From: Marinicauda algicola
GTDB taxonomy: Bacteria > Pseudomonadota > Alphaproteobacteria > Caulobacterales > Maricaulaceae
Length of the DNA stretch: 64,000 nt
Direction of reading: 5' to 3'
NCBI RefSeq assembly: GCF_017161425.1
Contig: NZ_CP071057.1
Span: 1,240,001 to 1,304,000, forward strand
Below are positions 1 to 7,852 of the stretch, piece after piece. The first letter of the stretch is position 1. Every line of letters starts with the position of its first letter. The translations under genes and the position numbers were made by a program. The notes under the pieces are model-generated. The model did no database searches. It saw nothing but the letters and a program-made list of their open reading frames with translations, and was not told the origin of the DNA.

Positions 1-713
1 GCAACACGATTGCCGCGCTCGTCGCCGGCTACATGAAGCTCGTCAAGCACACCGTGCGCTGGGAGGTGCACGGGCGTCAGCATGTCGAGACGCACTGGAA
101 GAATCCCAAGGGGGTCATCCTCGCCTTCTGGCATGGCCGGCTGATGGGGGCGATCTCCACCTGGCCGGTGCCTCTGCAGCCGGTCAAGGTGCTGGTGTCG
201 CGCTCGTCTCACGGCGATCTCATCACCAGGACCGCCGACATGCTCGGCGTCGGCACCATCCGCGGCTCGTCGCGCAACCGCAAGAAACTCGACAAGGACA
301 AGGGCGGGGCCGAGGCCTACCCGCAGATGGTCTCGTTCGTGAAGAGCGGGGGCTGCATGGGCCTCACCCCGGACGGGCCGCGCGGGCCGCGCTACCGTGC
401 CGCGCCGGGGGCGGCCAGGCTGGCACTCGATACCGGGGCGAACGTCCTCATCATGGGCTGGTCGACGCGCTGGCGCATCGTGTTCAAGTCCTGGGACCGG
501 GTGATCCTGCCGCTGCCCTTCTCCAAGGGAGTGATCGTGTGGGGCGAGCCGGTCGAACCGGCCTCCGGGAGCGACGAGGCTGAAGCGATCGAACAGACGC
601 GCCGGACGATCGAGGACCGGCTCGTCGCCGCCAATGCGCAGGCCGATGCCGCATGCGGGGTGCGCCCCATCGAACCGGCTCCCGCTCCCGAGCCGGGCCT
701 ACGCGGCGCTTGA
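1..713 (+). CDS. DUF374 / lysophospholipid acyltransferase-like protein, 5' truncated by window
   Basis: This is a DUF374-family protein, a small acyltransferase-like family that usually sits with Kdo transferase and lipid A genes. Its acyl substrate is not established. The first in-frame ATG (33) is probably not the start, because the bases before it are open and encode NTIAALVAGY, which aligns with QTAFAAALAGY in the next gene; the true start therefore lies left of the window. Visible motifs are LVKHTVRW, AFWHGRLMG, GTIRGSSRN, TPDGPRGPRYRA and LPLPFSKGVIVWGEP. The HGR and PDGPRGPRY segments correspond to the conserved acyltransferase-like core. About 35 bases separate it from a paralogue on the same strand. 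Confidence 0.85.
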   Translation, partial: NTIAALVAGYMKLVKHTVRWEVHGRQHVETHWKNPKGVILAFWHGRLMGAISTWPVPLQPVKVLVSRSSHGDLITRTADMLGVGTIRGSSRNRKKLDKDKGGAEAYPQMVSFVKSGGCMGLTPDGPRGPRYRAAPGAARLALDTGANVLIMGWSTRWRIVFKSWDRVILPLPFSKGVIVWGEPVEPASGSDEAEAIEQTRRTIEDRLVAANAQADAACGVRPIEPAPAPEPGLRGA

Positions 714-736
714 TTTTCCCGGCGCGGCGGGCAAGC

Positions 737-743
737 AAGGAGG
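737..743 (+). promoter_or_regulatory. Ribosome binding site deciding the second DUF374 start
   Basis: A full AAGGAGG lies two bases before the ATG at 746. The same frame is open further upstream to 653, but that longer start would overlap the previous gene by 60 bases and has no such site. Homology of the N-terminus to the first DUF374 protein also supports 746. The spacing is shorter than the usual five to nine bases. Confidence 0.5.
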
Positions 744-745
744 CC

Positions 746-1483
746 ATGCTCAAGGCCATCCTGTTTTCGCGCCCGGTCCAGACGGCGTTTGCCGCAGCCC
801 TCGCGGGCTATATGAGCCTCGTCAAGCACACCACACGCTGGCAGCGCTCGGGCCTGGAGCCGATGGAGGCCATCTGGGAGTCCGGCGAGGGTGTCGTCGG
901 CTGCGTCTGGCACGGGCGCGTGCTGATGACCATCGCCGCCTGGCCGAAGGACGCCCAGCCCGCCTCCATCCTCATCTCCCGCTCGCGCGAAGGCGAGGTG
1001 GTCGCCAAGGTGGCTGCCCTTCACCAGATCGGCACCGTGCGCGGCTCCTCGCGCAATCAGAAAAAGACGAAGGAAAAGGGGAGCTTGAGCGCATTTCGTG
1101 AGATGGTGCGGCATGTCGAGGCAGGCGGCTGCATGGCGCTGACGCCGGACGGACCGCGGGGACCGCGCTACCGCGCGACGCTCGGGGCGATCAAGCTCGC
1201 CCGCGCGACCGGCGCCCCGCTCGTCCTGCTCGGCTGGTCGACGCGCGCGCGCATCGTGGTGTCGTCCTGGGATCGCTTCGTCCTGCCCCTGCCCTTTTCC
1301 AAGGGAGCGATCGTGTGGGGCGAGCCGCTGCACGTGCCCGCCGATGCCGATGCCGAAACCCTTGAAGCCTGCCGCAAACGGCTCGAAGACCGTCTGGTCG
1401 CCGCGACGCAGGAGGCCGAACGCCTGTGCGGCGCGGACCTGATCGAACCGGCCGAGGCCACCGCCCAGGAGCGCCCCGCGTGA
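746..1483 (+). CDS. DUF374 / lysophospholipid acyltransferase-like protein (second copy)
   Basis: A second DUF374 protein of 245 residues, clearly paralogous to the gene just upstream. Both share GYM.LVKHT.RW, the HGR motif (CVWHGRVLM), GTVRGSSRNQKK, GGCMALTPDGPRGPRYRA and LPLPFSKGAIVWGEPL. The N-terminal MLKAILFSRPVQTAFAAALAGYM segment is hydrophobic and may associate with the membrane. The stop overlaps the GTG start of waaA (GTGA), so the two are translationally coupled, which points to a role in outer-membrane lipid A/Kdo maturation. The family role is an inference from neighbourhood. The reaction is not known from sequence. Confidence 0.88.
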   Translation: MLKAILFSRPVQTAFAAALAGYMSLVKHTTRWQRSGLEPMEAIWESGEGVVGCVWHGRVLMTIAAWPKDAQPASILISRSREGEVVAKVAALHQIGTVRGSSRNQKKTKEKGSLSAFREMVRHVEAGGCMALTPDGPRGPRYRATLGAIKLARATGAPLVLLGWSTRARIVVSSWDRFVLPLPFSKGAIVWGEPLHVPADADAETLEACRKRLEDRLVAATQEAERLCGADLIEPAEATAQERPA

Positions 1484-2775
1484 CCCTTCCCACCGGCCTT
1501 ACCCTCTACCGCCTGGCGATGGCTGCGGCCGGCCCGTTCCTGCCGGCCGTACTCGCCCGGCGGACCCGCGCGGGCAAGGAGGATCCGGCGCGCAGCCCGG
1601 AACGCCGCGGACTGGCGAGCCTGCCCCGTCCCGCAGGCCGGCTGGTCTGGATCCACGGGGCCAGCGTCGGGGAGAGCCTCGTTGCGCTCACCCTGGCCGA
1701 GCGCCTGACCGGCCGCGATGGCGGTATTCACGTGCTCGTCACGTCGGGCACACGCACGTCGGCGAACCTCGTCGCCGAACGCAAGGGCATCCGCGTGCTG
1801 CACCAGTATGTGCCGGTCGACCGGCTCGACTGGGTGCGCCGCTTCCTCGATCACTGGCAGCCCGACCTCGCCGTCTTTGCCGAGAGCGAGCTGTGGCCCA
1901 ACCTGGTCATCGAGACCGCGCGGGCCGGCACGCCGATGGCCCTGGTCAATGCGCGCATGAACGAGGCATCGCTGAAGAGCTGGCGGCGCTGGGGCGCCAG
2001 CGCGCGCTGGCTGCTCGCCTGCTTCGACTGGATCGGCCCGGCCGACCGGCGCACGGCCGAGGGATTGTCGGCCCTGATCGGCGAACCGCTGGTTCCAGTC
2101 GGAAACCTCAAGCTGGAGGCCGCGCCCGCCCTGCCGGACCCGGAGAAGCTCCAGGCCGTGCGCGAGGCCGTCGGAGGCCGCCCGGCCTGGGTCGCGGCGA
2201 GCACCCATGCCGGCGAGGACGAGACTTTGATCGCGGCCCATGCCGCGCTGCTGCGCGACCGGCCCGATGCGCTGCTGATCCTCGCCCCGCGCCACCCGGA
2301 GCGGGCCGGCGAGATCGCCGGGCTTCTTGACCGGGAAGGGCTTCGCTTCGCGCGCCGCTCGGCCGGCGACGCCCCGGACCCCGACACGCCCGTCTGGCTC
2401 GCCGACACGCTCGGCGAGATGGCGCTCTGGTTCGTGGCCGCGCCCGCGGCGTTCATCGCCGGCAGTCTCGTGGACGGGATCGGCGGGCACAATCCGCTGG
2501 AAGCCACGCGCGCCGGAGCGGCGGTGATCAGCGGGCCTCACGTGGCGAGCTTCGAGGACGTGTACGCCGCCTATCGCGAGCATGACGGCGTGCTCATCGC
2601 GGACAGCGCGGAGGAGATCGCGGCCGCGGTGCGCCGAATCTGGTCCGGCGAGGGACCGGCCCCGGAAGCCGCCGCGGCGGCGCTTGCCGCGCTGAACGGC
2701 GGCGCGCTCGATGTCACGCTCGACGCCCTCGAGGCATTGTTGCGGGAGATACCCGAAACGGAGGAGGAATCCTGA
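1480..2775 (+). CDS. waaA: 3-deoxy-D-manno-octulosonic acid (Kdo) transferase
   Basis: WaaA/KdtA moves Kdo from CMP-Kdo to the lipid IVA precursor at the cytoplasmic face of the inner membrane. The 431-residue protein has the family's N-terminal membrane-anchoring stretch (TLYRLAMAAAGPFLPAVLA), WIHGASVGE at 57-65 with the proposed catalytic glutamate region, FAESELWPNL, and the C-terminal CMP-Kdo site GGHNPLEA followed by GPHVASFEDV. The GTG start at 1480 is chosen because it overlaps the previous stop and gives normal length; an in-frame ATG at 1426 would add 18 residues without homology. The stop overlaps the lpxK start. Confidence 0.95.
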   Translation: MTLPTGLTLYRLAMAAAGPFLPAVLARRTRAGKEDPARSPERRGLASLPRPAGRLVWIHGASVGESLVALTLAERLTGRDGGIHVLVTSGTRTSANLVAERKGIRVLHQYVPVDRLDWVRRFLDHWQPDLAVFAESELWPNLVIETARAGTPMALVNARMNEASLKSWRRWGASARWLLACFDWIGPADRRTAEGLSALIGEPLVPVGNLKLEAAPALPDPEKLQAVREAVGGRPAWVAASTHAGEDETLIAAHAALLRDRPDALLILAPRHPERAGEIAGLLDREGLRFARRSAGDAPDPDTPVWLADTLGEMALWFVAAPAAFIAGSLVDGIGGHNPLEATRAGAAVISGPHVASFEDVYAAYREHDGVLIADSAEEIAAAVRRIWSGEGPAPEAAAAALAALNGGALDVTLDALEALLREIPETEEES

Positions 2776-3785
2776 TGCGGCCGCCGGCCTTCTGGCAAAC
2801 CGATGCAGGCCGCGGGTCGGCTGCGCTGACCCGCGCGCTGCTCACCCCGCTCGGCGCGGCCTATGCCTGGGCAACCCAGTGGCGCATCGAGACGACAGAT
2901 CCTGAAAATGTCTATATTCCGGTTATTTGCGTCGGCAACCTCACACTAGGTGGCACCGGGAAGACCCCGATCGTGCGCGCCCTACTCGCGATGCTCGAAG
3001 CGGCGGGCCACCATCCCGCGGCACTCAGCCGGGGCTGGAAGGGCCGGCTCGACGGCCCGGCGAAGGTCGATCCCGAAACCCATTCGGTGCGCGATGTCGG
3101 CGACGAGCCGCTCCTCCTCGCGCAGGATCACGCGGCGTGGATCGCGAAACACCGCGTCGCCGGCGCCCGCGCCATCGAGGCGGCCGGTCATGACTGCATC
3201 GTGATGGACGACGGTCACCAGAACCCGACGCTTCACAAGGACCTCTCCCTCGTGGTCGTCGACGGGGAGACCGGCTGGGGTGCCGGAAGGATCTTTCCCG
3301 CCGGGCCGTTGCGCGAGCCGGTCGAGCGCGGCCTCGCGCGCGCCGACGCGGTCGTGGTGATGATGCCGGACGCCGGCAGCGAACCGGATTACGTGCGCCT
3401 GAGCCTCGCCGATCTCGAGGTCCCGGTGCTGCGGGCCTGGCTCGAGCCTGCCGGCCCGCCGCCGGCGGGACCGCTCCTGGCCTTCGCCGGGATCGGCCGG
3501 CCGCAGAAATTCTACGATGCGCTCGCCGCGGCGGGCGGAGAGATCGCCGAAACCGCGAGCTTTCCCGATCATCATGCCTTCAACGCGCGCGAGCTCGCCC
3601 GGCTCGCCGATCTCGCCGAAGCGCACCGCGCGACGCTGGTGACGACGGAGAAGGACTGGGTGCGCCTGCCGCAGGAATGGCGCGCGAGGATTCCCGCCTG
3701 GCCCGTCGCGGCCCGCTTCGCCTCGCCGGACAGGATGAGCGGTCTGCTCTCAATGGCCGTGGACGGATCGTCCGGGCAAGGCTAG
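2775..3785 (+). CDS. lpxK: Tetraacyldisaccharide 4'-kinase
   Basis: LpxK phosphorylates the 4' position of tetraacyldisaccharide 1-phosphate to give lipid IVA, the acceptor used by WaaA. The 336-residue protein shows the Walker A motif GNLTLGGTGKTP at 54-65, after a hydrophobic N-terminal anchor, and the conserved DDGHQN at 145-150. Length is normal for the family. The ATG overlaps the waaA stop (TGATG), so Kdo transferase and kinase are made together. The order waaA-lpxK followed by an acyltransferase is common in alphaproteobacteria. Confidence 0.96.
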   Translation: MRPPAFWQTDAGRGSAALTRALLTPLGAAYAWATQWRIETTDPENVYIPVICVGNLTLGGTGKTPIVRALLAMLEAAGHHPAALSRGWKGRLDGPAKVDPETHSVRDVGDEPLLLAQDHAAWIAKHRVAGARAIEAAGHDCIVMDDGHQNPTLHKDLSLVVVDGETGWGAGRIFPAGPLREPVERGLARADAVVVMMPDAGSEPDYVRLSLADLEVPVLRAWLEPAGPPPAGPLLAFAGIGRPQKFYDALAAAGGEIAETASFPDHHAFNARELARLADLAEAHRATLVTTEKDWVRLPQEWRARIPAWPVAARFASPDRMSGLLSMAVDGSSGQG

Positions 3786-3794
3786 ACCCGTTTC

Positions 3795-4697
3795 ATGGCA
3801 TCGTTCCTCCAACAGATCGGCTGGCGCGCGGAAGCCCTGGGCTGGGACGCCTATCAGGGCCTGTTCCGCGCCATGGGCCTGGGCCGCGCGAGCGCGGCGG
3901 GCGGAGCGCTGTTTCGCCGGCTCGGACCGCTCACCGGCGCCGACCACGTCGCGCGCGTGAACATGCGGATCGTTTTTCCCGATGCCCACGAGCGCGAGAT
4001 CGACGCGCTGACGGACGAGATGTGGGACAATTTCGGCCGGCTGGTCGGCGAATTCCCGAACACCCACCGTTTCGACATGAGCGCGAACTCGCAGCAGGTC
4101 CGCGTCGAGGGGGCGGAGATCCTGGAAGAGATCAACCGTTCGGGCGAGCCGGCGGTGCTGTTCTCGGGCCATTTCGCGAACTGGGAGCTGATGGCCGCGG
4201 TGATCATGCAGTACCTGAAGAGCTGCCGTATCACCTACCGCCACGCCAACAACCCGGTCATCGACCGGCGCATCATCTCCCAGCGCCAGGCCTACGGGGT
4301 GGAGATCCTCGCGCCCAAGGGCGGCTCGGGCGCGAAGGAGATCATGAAGTCCCTGAAGGAGGGCTATTCGGTCGCCCTGATGAACGATCAGAAGATGAAT
4401 GACGGCATCGCCGCGCCGTTCTTCGGGCGCGAGGCGATGACGGCGTCCGGCCCGGCCCGCCTCGCCCTGCGTCACGGCGCGCCGCTGGTGCCGATGTCGA
4501 TCCGGCGGGTGGAGGGCACGCGCTTCGTGGTGACCATCCACGAACCGCTAGACACCCCCGATCCGGGGGCGCCGGAGGCGATCCACGAGACGGTCACCCT
4601 GATCAACCGCTTCATCGAGGCGCGCATCCTCGAGGCGCCGGCCCAGTGGTTCTGGGTTCACCGGCGCTTCGAGAAGAGCCTCTACAGGAAGGCGTGA
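3795..4697 (+). CDS. LpxL/HtrB-type lipid A late acyltransferase
   Basis: A member of the LpxL/LpxM (HtrB) family, which adds secondary acyl chains to Kdo-lipid A at the inner membrane. At 300 residues it has the expected length. The catalytic HX4E motif is visible as HFANWE at 126-131, followed by the conserved YRHANNP, and RQAYGVEILAPKGG. The start is nine bases after lpxK. Which acyl position it modifies cannot be told from sequence. It closes the plus-strand lipid A operon and is followed by a convergent minus-strand operon. Confidence 0.92.
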   Translation: MASFLQQIGWRAEALGWDAYQGLFRAMGLGRASAAGGALFRRLGPLTGADHVARVNMRIVFPDAHEREIDALTDEMWDNFGRLVGEFPNTHRFDMSANSQQVRVEGAEILEEINRSGEPAVLFSGHFANWELMAAVIMQYLKSCRITYRHANNPVIDRRIISQRQAYGVEILAPKGGSGAKEIMKSLKEGYSVALMNDQKMNDGIAAPFFGREAMTASGPARLALRHGAPLVPMSIRRVEGTRFVVTIHEPLDTPDPGAPEAIHETVTLINRFIEARILEAPAQWFWVHRRFEKSLYRKA

Positions 4698-4704
4698 GAG
4701 CGCC

Positions 4705-4848
4705 TCAGCTGTCGTCGCGGTCGAGCCTGCGTTCGACGGCGCGGCGCGCCGCCTCCTCCGCCTCGCTGCGCCGCCGGCGGGTGCGTCCGCGCAGGGCGAA
4801 GAAGAGCACGGCAGCGAGCAGGACGAGGCCGATCGTGAAAAATTCCAT
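4705..4848 (-). CDS. Small single-pass membrane protein (47 aa)
   Basis: An unannotated-looking small gene that follows sppA by only three bases on the same strand. The 47-residue product begins MEFFTIGLVLLAAVLFFALRG, one transmembrane helix, and continues with a strongly basic then mixed-charge tail (RTRRRRSEAEEAARRAVERR). It has a clear ATG and TGA. The helix followed by an arginine cluster predicts a cytoplasmic C-terminus. I do not recognise a family. The tight spacing suggests co-translation with the protease and perhaps a role as a membrane partner. It fills most of an otherwise empty gap between convergent genes. Confidence 0.6.
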   Translation of the reverse strand: MEFFTIGLVLLAAVLFFALRGRTRRRRSEAEEAARRAVERRLDRDDS

Positions 4849-4851
4849 GGG

Positions 4852-5688
4852 CTACAACCCGTAGCGCGACCAGACAGAGCGCGCCTCAAGCTCCTCCATG
4901 AGGCTCGCCGCGCCCTGCCCGATCAGCTTGGAGAGCGCACCGCCCTTCGGCACCGGCATCAGGCGGGCGCGCACATCGGCGCCGAAGCGCTCGCGCAGCT
5001 TGGTGTGGACATCGGCGATCCCGTCGGCGAGTCCGTTATCGACCGCCTCGTCGCCGGTGAATATCTGGCCGGAGAAGAGCTCCTCGTCCTCGGCGAGCCT
5101 GTCGCCGCGGCGCTTCTTGACCAGCGCGATGAAATGGCCGTGCAGGCGGTCCATCAGGCGTTCGATGCGCGCGGCCTGCTCCTCGGTCTCCTCGCTGAAG
5201 GGATCGCTCAGCACCTTCTTGTCGCCTGCCGAGCGCAGGCGGCGCTCGACGCCGAGCTTGTCCATGGCCCCGGTGAAGCCGAAGCTCGCCGAGATCACGC
5301 CGATGGAGCCGAGGATCGAGGACGGATCGCAGAAGATCTCGTCGCCCGCGCACGCGATCATGTAGCCGCCCGAGGCCGCCACGTCCTCGCAGAACACCAG
5401 GACCGGCTTCTTCTTCTCCTCCCCCAGGGCGCGGATGCGGTCGTGGATCAGCTTGGACTGCACCGGACTGCCGCCGGGCGAGTTGACCAGGAGCGCGACC
5501 GCGGGCGCATGCCTGAACGAGAAGGCCCGCGCGAGAACCTTCTCCACGCGCGCGATATTGATCGTGTTTCCCCGTCCACCCGCTGCGATCACGCCTTCCA
5601 GGCGCACGACCGGCACGATCGCCCCGGCGCGCCCGGTCAGCTTTCGGATCCACTGCACGAATGGGGAGAAGCGCTCAAGAAGGGTCAC
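4852..5688 (-). CDS. sppA: S49 family serine peptidase (SppA/SohB-like)
   Basis: A signal-peptide-peptidase-like S49 protease of 278 residues, the short single-domain form. Family S49 enzymes cut hydrophobic peptides in or at the membrane with a Ser-Lys dyad. The nucleophile is visible in DVAASGGYM (Ser106), and the likely general base in LRSAGDKK (Lys157 or Lys158). The oxyanion loop NSPGGSP (69-75) and GSIGVI are also present. There is only a weak N-terminal hydrophobic segment, so membrane attachment is uncertain. It is followed at once by a tiny membrane protein gene. Confidence 0.9.
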   Translation of the reverse strand: MTLLERFSPFVQWIRKLTGRAGAIVPVVRLEGVIAAGGRGNTINIARVEKVLARAFSFRHAPAVALLVNSPGGSPVQSKLIHDRIRALGEEKKKPVLVFCEDVAASGGYMIACAGDEIFCDPSSILGSIGVISASFGFTGAMDKLGVERRLRSAGDKKVLSDPFSEETEEQAARIERLMDRLHGHFIALVKKRRGDRLAEDEELFSGQIFTGDEAVDNGLADGIADVHTKLRERFGADVRARLMPVPKGGALSKLIGQGAASLMEELEARSVWSRYGL

Positions 5689-5730
5689 GAAAGACGGCTC
5701 CTGTCCTGGGGGGCTTTTCTAGTGGAGTAG

Positions 5731-6477
5731 TCAGGCGGTGAGCGCAAGCCTTGCCTCGCCGCGCAGCACCGCCTCCGCGAACGGCGCGTACTGGCCCGGA
5801 CCCTCGTCGTGCAGCACGAGCGCCGGCAGGAGCCGGAGCGGGGCGCGGCCATCCCGTACCGCACGCACGAGGATGCGCTTGGCCGGCCTGTCCGCGCGCG
5901 GCTGGACGGGAAGGACCGAAATGGATCCGAGCTTCGCCGCAGCACAGCCCGACAGCGACTCGCCGAGCCGGTCGGCGCGATGGACGAGGGTCAGGCTGCC
6001 GCCGCGCTTCAGCATGCGCGCGCCCGCGCCGATCCAGTCTGCCAGGGCGTGCGCGGTCAGCCAGGCGGCCCGCTTGGCCTCCGCCGGGGCGCGCAGCGTG
6101 CGCGGATCGTCGAAAAAGGGCGGATTGAAGAAGACCGCATCCACAGGGGCGTCCGGGCGCCAGTCGAAGGCATCCGCCTCGACGATACCGACGCGGGGCT
6201 CGAGCCCGTTCGCGACGACATTCTGACGCGCGAGCGCAGCAGCCTGCGGATCGGCTTCGACGCCGGTCAGGTACAGATCCGGCTGCAGCAGGGCCGCGCA
6301 GAGCAGGGCGGCACCCGGTCCGCAGCCGAGCTCGACGCCGTGCCCGCCCGGCCTGACGTCGAGACCGGCCGCGAGAAGAACCGCGTCGATGCCCGCCCGA
6401 TACCCTTTCGCGCTCTGGCGCAGCACGATACGGCCGCCCAGAAAGCGGTCCTCGGTCACGTCTTCGCGCGTGCTCAT
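5731..6477 (-). CDS. TrmN6-like tRNA1(Val) adenine-N6 methyltransferase
   Basis: A class I SAM-dependent methyltransferase resembling TrmN6, which makes N6-methyladenosine at position 37 of tRNA1(Val) in E. coli. In the 248-residue product the SAM-binding VELGCGPG lies at 48-55 and the catalytic NPPF at 118-121. The N-terminal DRFLGGRIVLRQ...YRAGIDAVLLAA is typical of this group. The start at 6477 is chosen because its ATG overlaps the upstream TGA (ATGA) and the homology begins there. The exact RNA substrate is inferred from family. Confidence 0.85.
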   Translation of the reverse strand: MSTREDVTEDRFLGGRIVLRQSAKGYRAGIDAVLLAAGLDVRPGGHGVELGCGPGAALLCAALLQPDLYLTGVEADPQAAALARQNVVANGLEPRVGIVEADAFDWRPDAPVDAVFFNPPFFDDPRTLRAPAEAKRAAWLTAHALADWIGAGARMLKRGGSLTLVHRADRLGESLSGCAAAKLGSISVLPVQPRADRPAKRILVRAVRDGRAPLRLLPALVLHDEGPGQYAPFAEAVLRGEARLALTA

Positions 6478-6704
6478 GACCGGGGCGGCTTGTAGGCGTC
6501 GCCGAGCGCCTCTTTCAGCACGCGACGGGCCTGTTCGGCCTCCTCGTCGGGGACCAGGACGCGGCGGTTGATCCACGGCAGCGAGCCGCCGAATATGCTC
6601 GCCGTCTGGGCGTCCAGCGTGACGGGCTTGAGCCTGGCGTCCTTCAGCACGGCCTCCACGAAGGACAGCCGGACAGGGTCGTTGGTGGAAAAGACTTCGA
6701 TCAT
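6474..6704 (-). CDS. DUF2007 domain protein
   Basis: A 76-residue protein starting MIEVFSTNDPVRLSFVEAVL, matching the DUF2007 (putative signal-transducing) family. These are small soluble domains with the pattern L.DA.L....LD....S..GG...W. The core here is FGGSLPWINRRVLVPDEEAEQARRVL. Function is unknown for the family. The ATG at 6704 is preferred over one 29 codons upstream because that extension lacks family similarity and lies in the divergent promoter region with the polyprenyl synthase gene. Its stop overlaps the methyltransferase start. Confidence 0.8.
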   Translation of the reverse strand: MIEVFSTNDPVRLSFVEAVLKDARLKPVTLDAQTASIFGGSLPWINRRVLVPDEEAEQARRVLKEALGDAYKPPRS

Positions 6705-6771
6705 CGCCTGCTCGTCAGCTTGTGGCCCGTGCCCGACATGCGGCCGCGACATCGCGGACAGCGCCGGCTGC

Positions 6772-6800
6772 TTGCCCGGTCGCATGGGCAAACCTATTGT
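6772..6800 (+). promoter_or_regulatory. Putative sigma-70 promoter of polyprenyl synthase gene
   Basis: TTGCCC at 6772-6777 and TATTGT at 6795-6800 are separated by exactly 17 bases, 35 bases ahead of the GTG start on the plus strand. The site sits in the divergent intergenic region, where a promoter is expected. This is seen by eye only and is not experimentally supported. Confidence 0.45.
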
Positions 6801-6835
6801 GCCGATCCAACGGCTGAGACTGCAAGGGGCTTGCG

Positions 6836-7852
6836 GTGAACGGACTTCCGCAGCGCGCGCTCGAAGGCGCCGAACTCAATCCGGTCGCGCGCCTCGCGGA
6901 CATGGCGGCAGGCGACATGCATGCCGTCGATGCGCTCATCGGCGAGCGCATGGGTAGTCCCGTGCCGCTGATACCGGAACTCGCCCGCTACATCATCGAG
7001 GCGGGCGGCAAGCGCATCCGCCCCCTGATCACCGTCGCGGCCGCCCGCATGCTCGGATACGAGGGCAAGGCCCATGTCTCCCTCGCCGCCGCCGTCGAGT
7101 TCATCCATACCGCCACGCTCCTTCATGACGACGTGGTCGACGAGAGCGATCTCAGGCGCGGGCGCACGCCGGCGAACCGTGTCTGGGGCAATGCCCAGTC
7201 GGTCCTGGTCGGCGATTTCCTGTTCGCGCGCGCCTTCATGCTGATGGTCGACGCCGGCTCGATGGACGCGCTGCACGTCCTCAGCCGCGCCGCCGCGGTG
7301 ATCGCCGAGGGCGAGGTGCACCAGCTCGTCGCTGCGGGCAACATCGCGACCGGGCGGGCCGAGTACATGGACATCATCGGAGCCAAGACCGCCGCGCTGT
7401 TCTCCGCGGCCGCGCAGGTCTCCCCGATCGTCGCCGGGCGTCCCGAACGCGAGGAGCAGGCGCTGGAAACCTACGGCCGCGAACTCGGCCTCGCCTTCCA
7501 GCTCGTCGACGACGCGCTCGACTATGGCGGGCTGACCGCCGATCTCGGCAAGAATACCGGTGACGATTTCCGCGAGGGCAAGGTCACCCTGCCCGTCGTG
7601 CTGGCCCTGCAGGCCGCGAGCGGCGAGGAACGCGCCTTCTGGGAAGCCGTCATGGCCCGCAAGGAGCAGGAGGCCACCTCTTTCGAACGCGCCGTCGCCA
7701 TCCTGAAGGCCCACGGCGCGCTCGAAGCCACCCTCGCCGCGGCACGCAGCCACGCGCAGACGGCCAAGGACGCCCTCGCCATCTTCCCGCGCAATCCCTG
7801 GCGCGACGCCCTCGAGCAGCTCGCCGAGTTCGTGGTGGAGCGGGCGTACTAG
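6836..7852 (+). CDS. ispB: Polyprenyl (octa/decaprenyl) diphosphate synthase
   Basis: A trans-isoprenyl diphosphate synthase that builds the ubiquinone side chain from IPP. The 338-residue protein has both aspartate-rich motifs: DDVVD at 98-102 and DDALD at 225-229. GGKRIRP at 57-63 binds the pyrophosphate, and GDFLFARAF precedes the second half. GTG at 6836 is used as start because family members have a comparable N-terminal lead-in. An ATG at 6902 would clip the first helix. The stop overlaps that of the convergent glycosyl-1-phosphate transferase by four bases. Chain length (8 or 10 units) cannot be read from sequence. Confidence 0.92.
   Translation: MNGLPQRALEGAELNPVARLADMAAGDMHAVDALIGERMGSPVPLIPELARYIIEAGGKRIRPLITVAAARMLGYEGKAHVSLAAAVEFIHTATLLHDDVVDESDLRRGRTPANRVWGNAQSVLVGDFLFARAFMLMVDAGSMDALHVLSRAAAVIAEGEVHQLVAAGNIATGRAEYMDIIGAKTAALFSAAAQVSPIVAGRPEREEQALETYGRELGLAFQLVDDALDYGGLTADLGKNTGDDFREGKVTLPVVLALQAASGEERAFWEAVMARKEQEATSFERAVAILKAHGALEATLAAARSHAQTAKDALAIFPRNPWRDALEQLAEFVVERAY

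Noticed and set aside
33-35. ATG at 33 as the start of the first gene
   Set aside because: The frame remains open to the window edge and the upstream residues align with the paralogue, so the gene is truncated rather than starting here.
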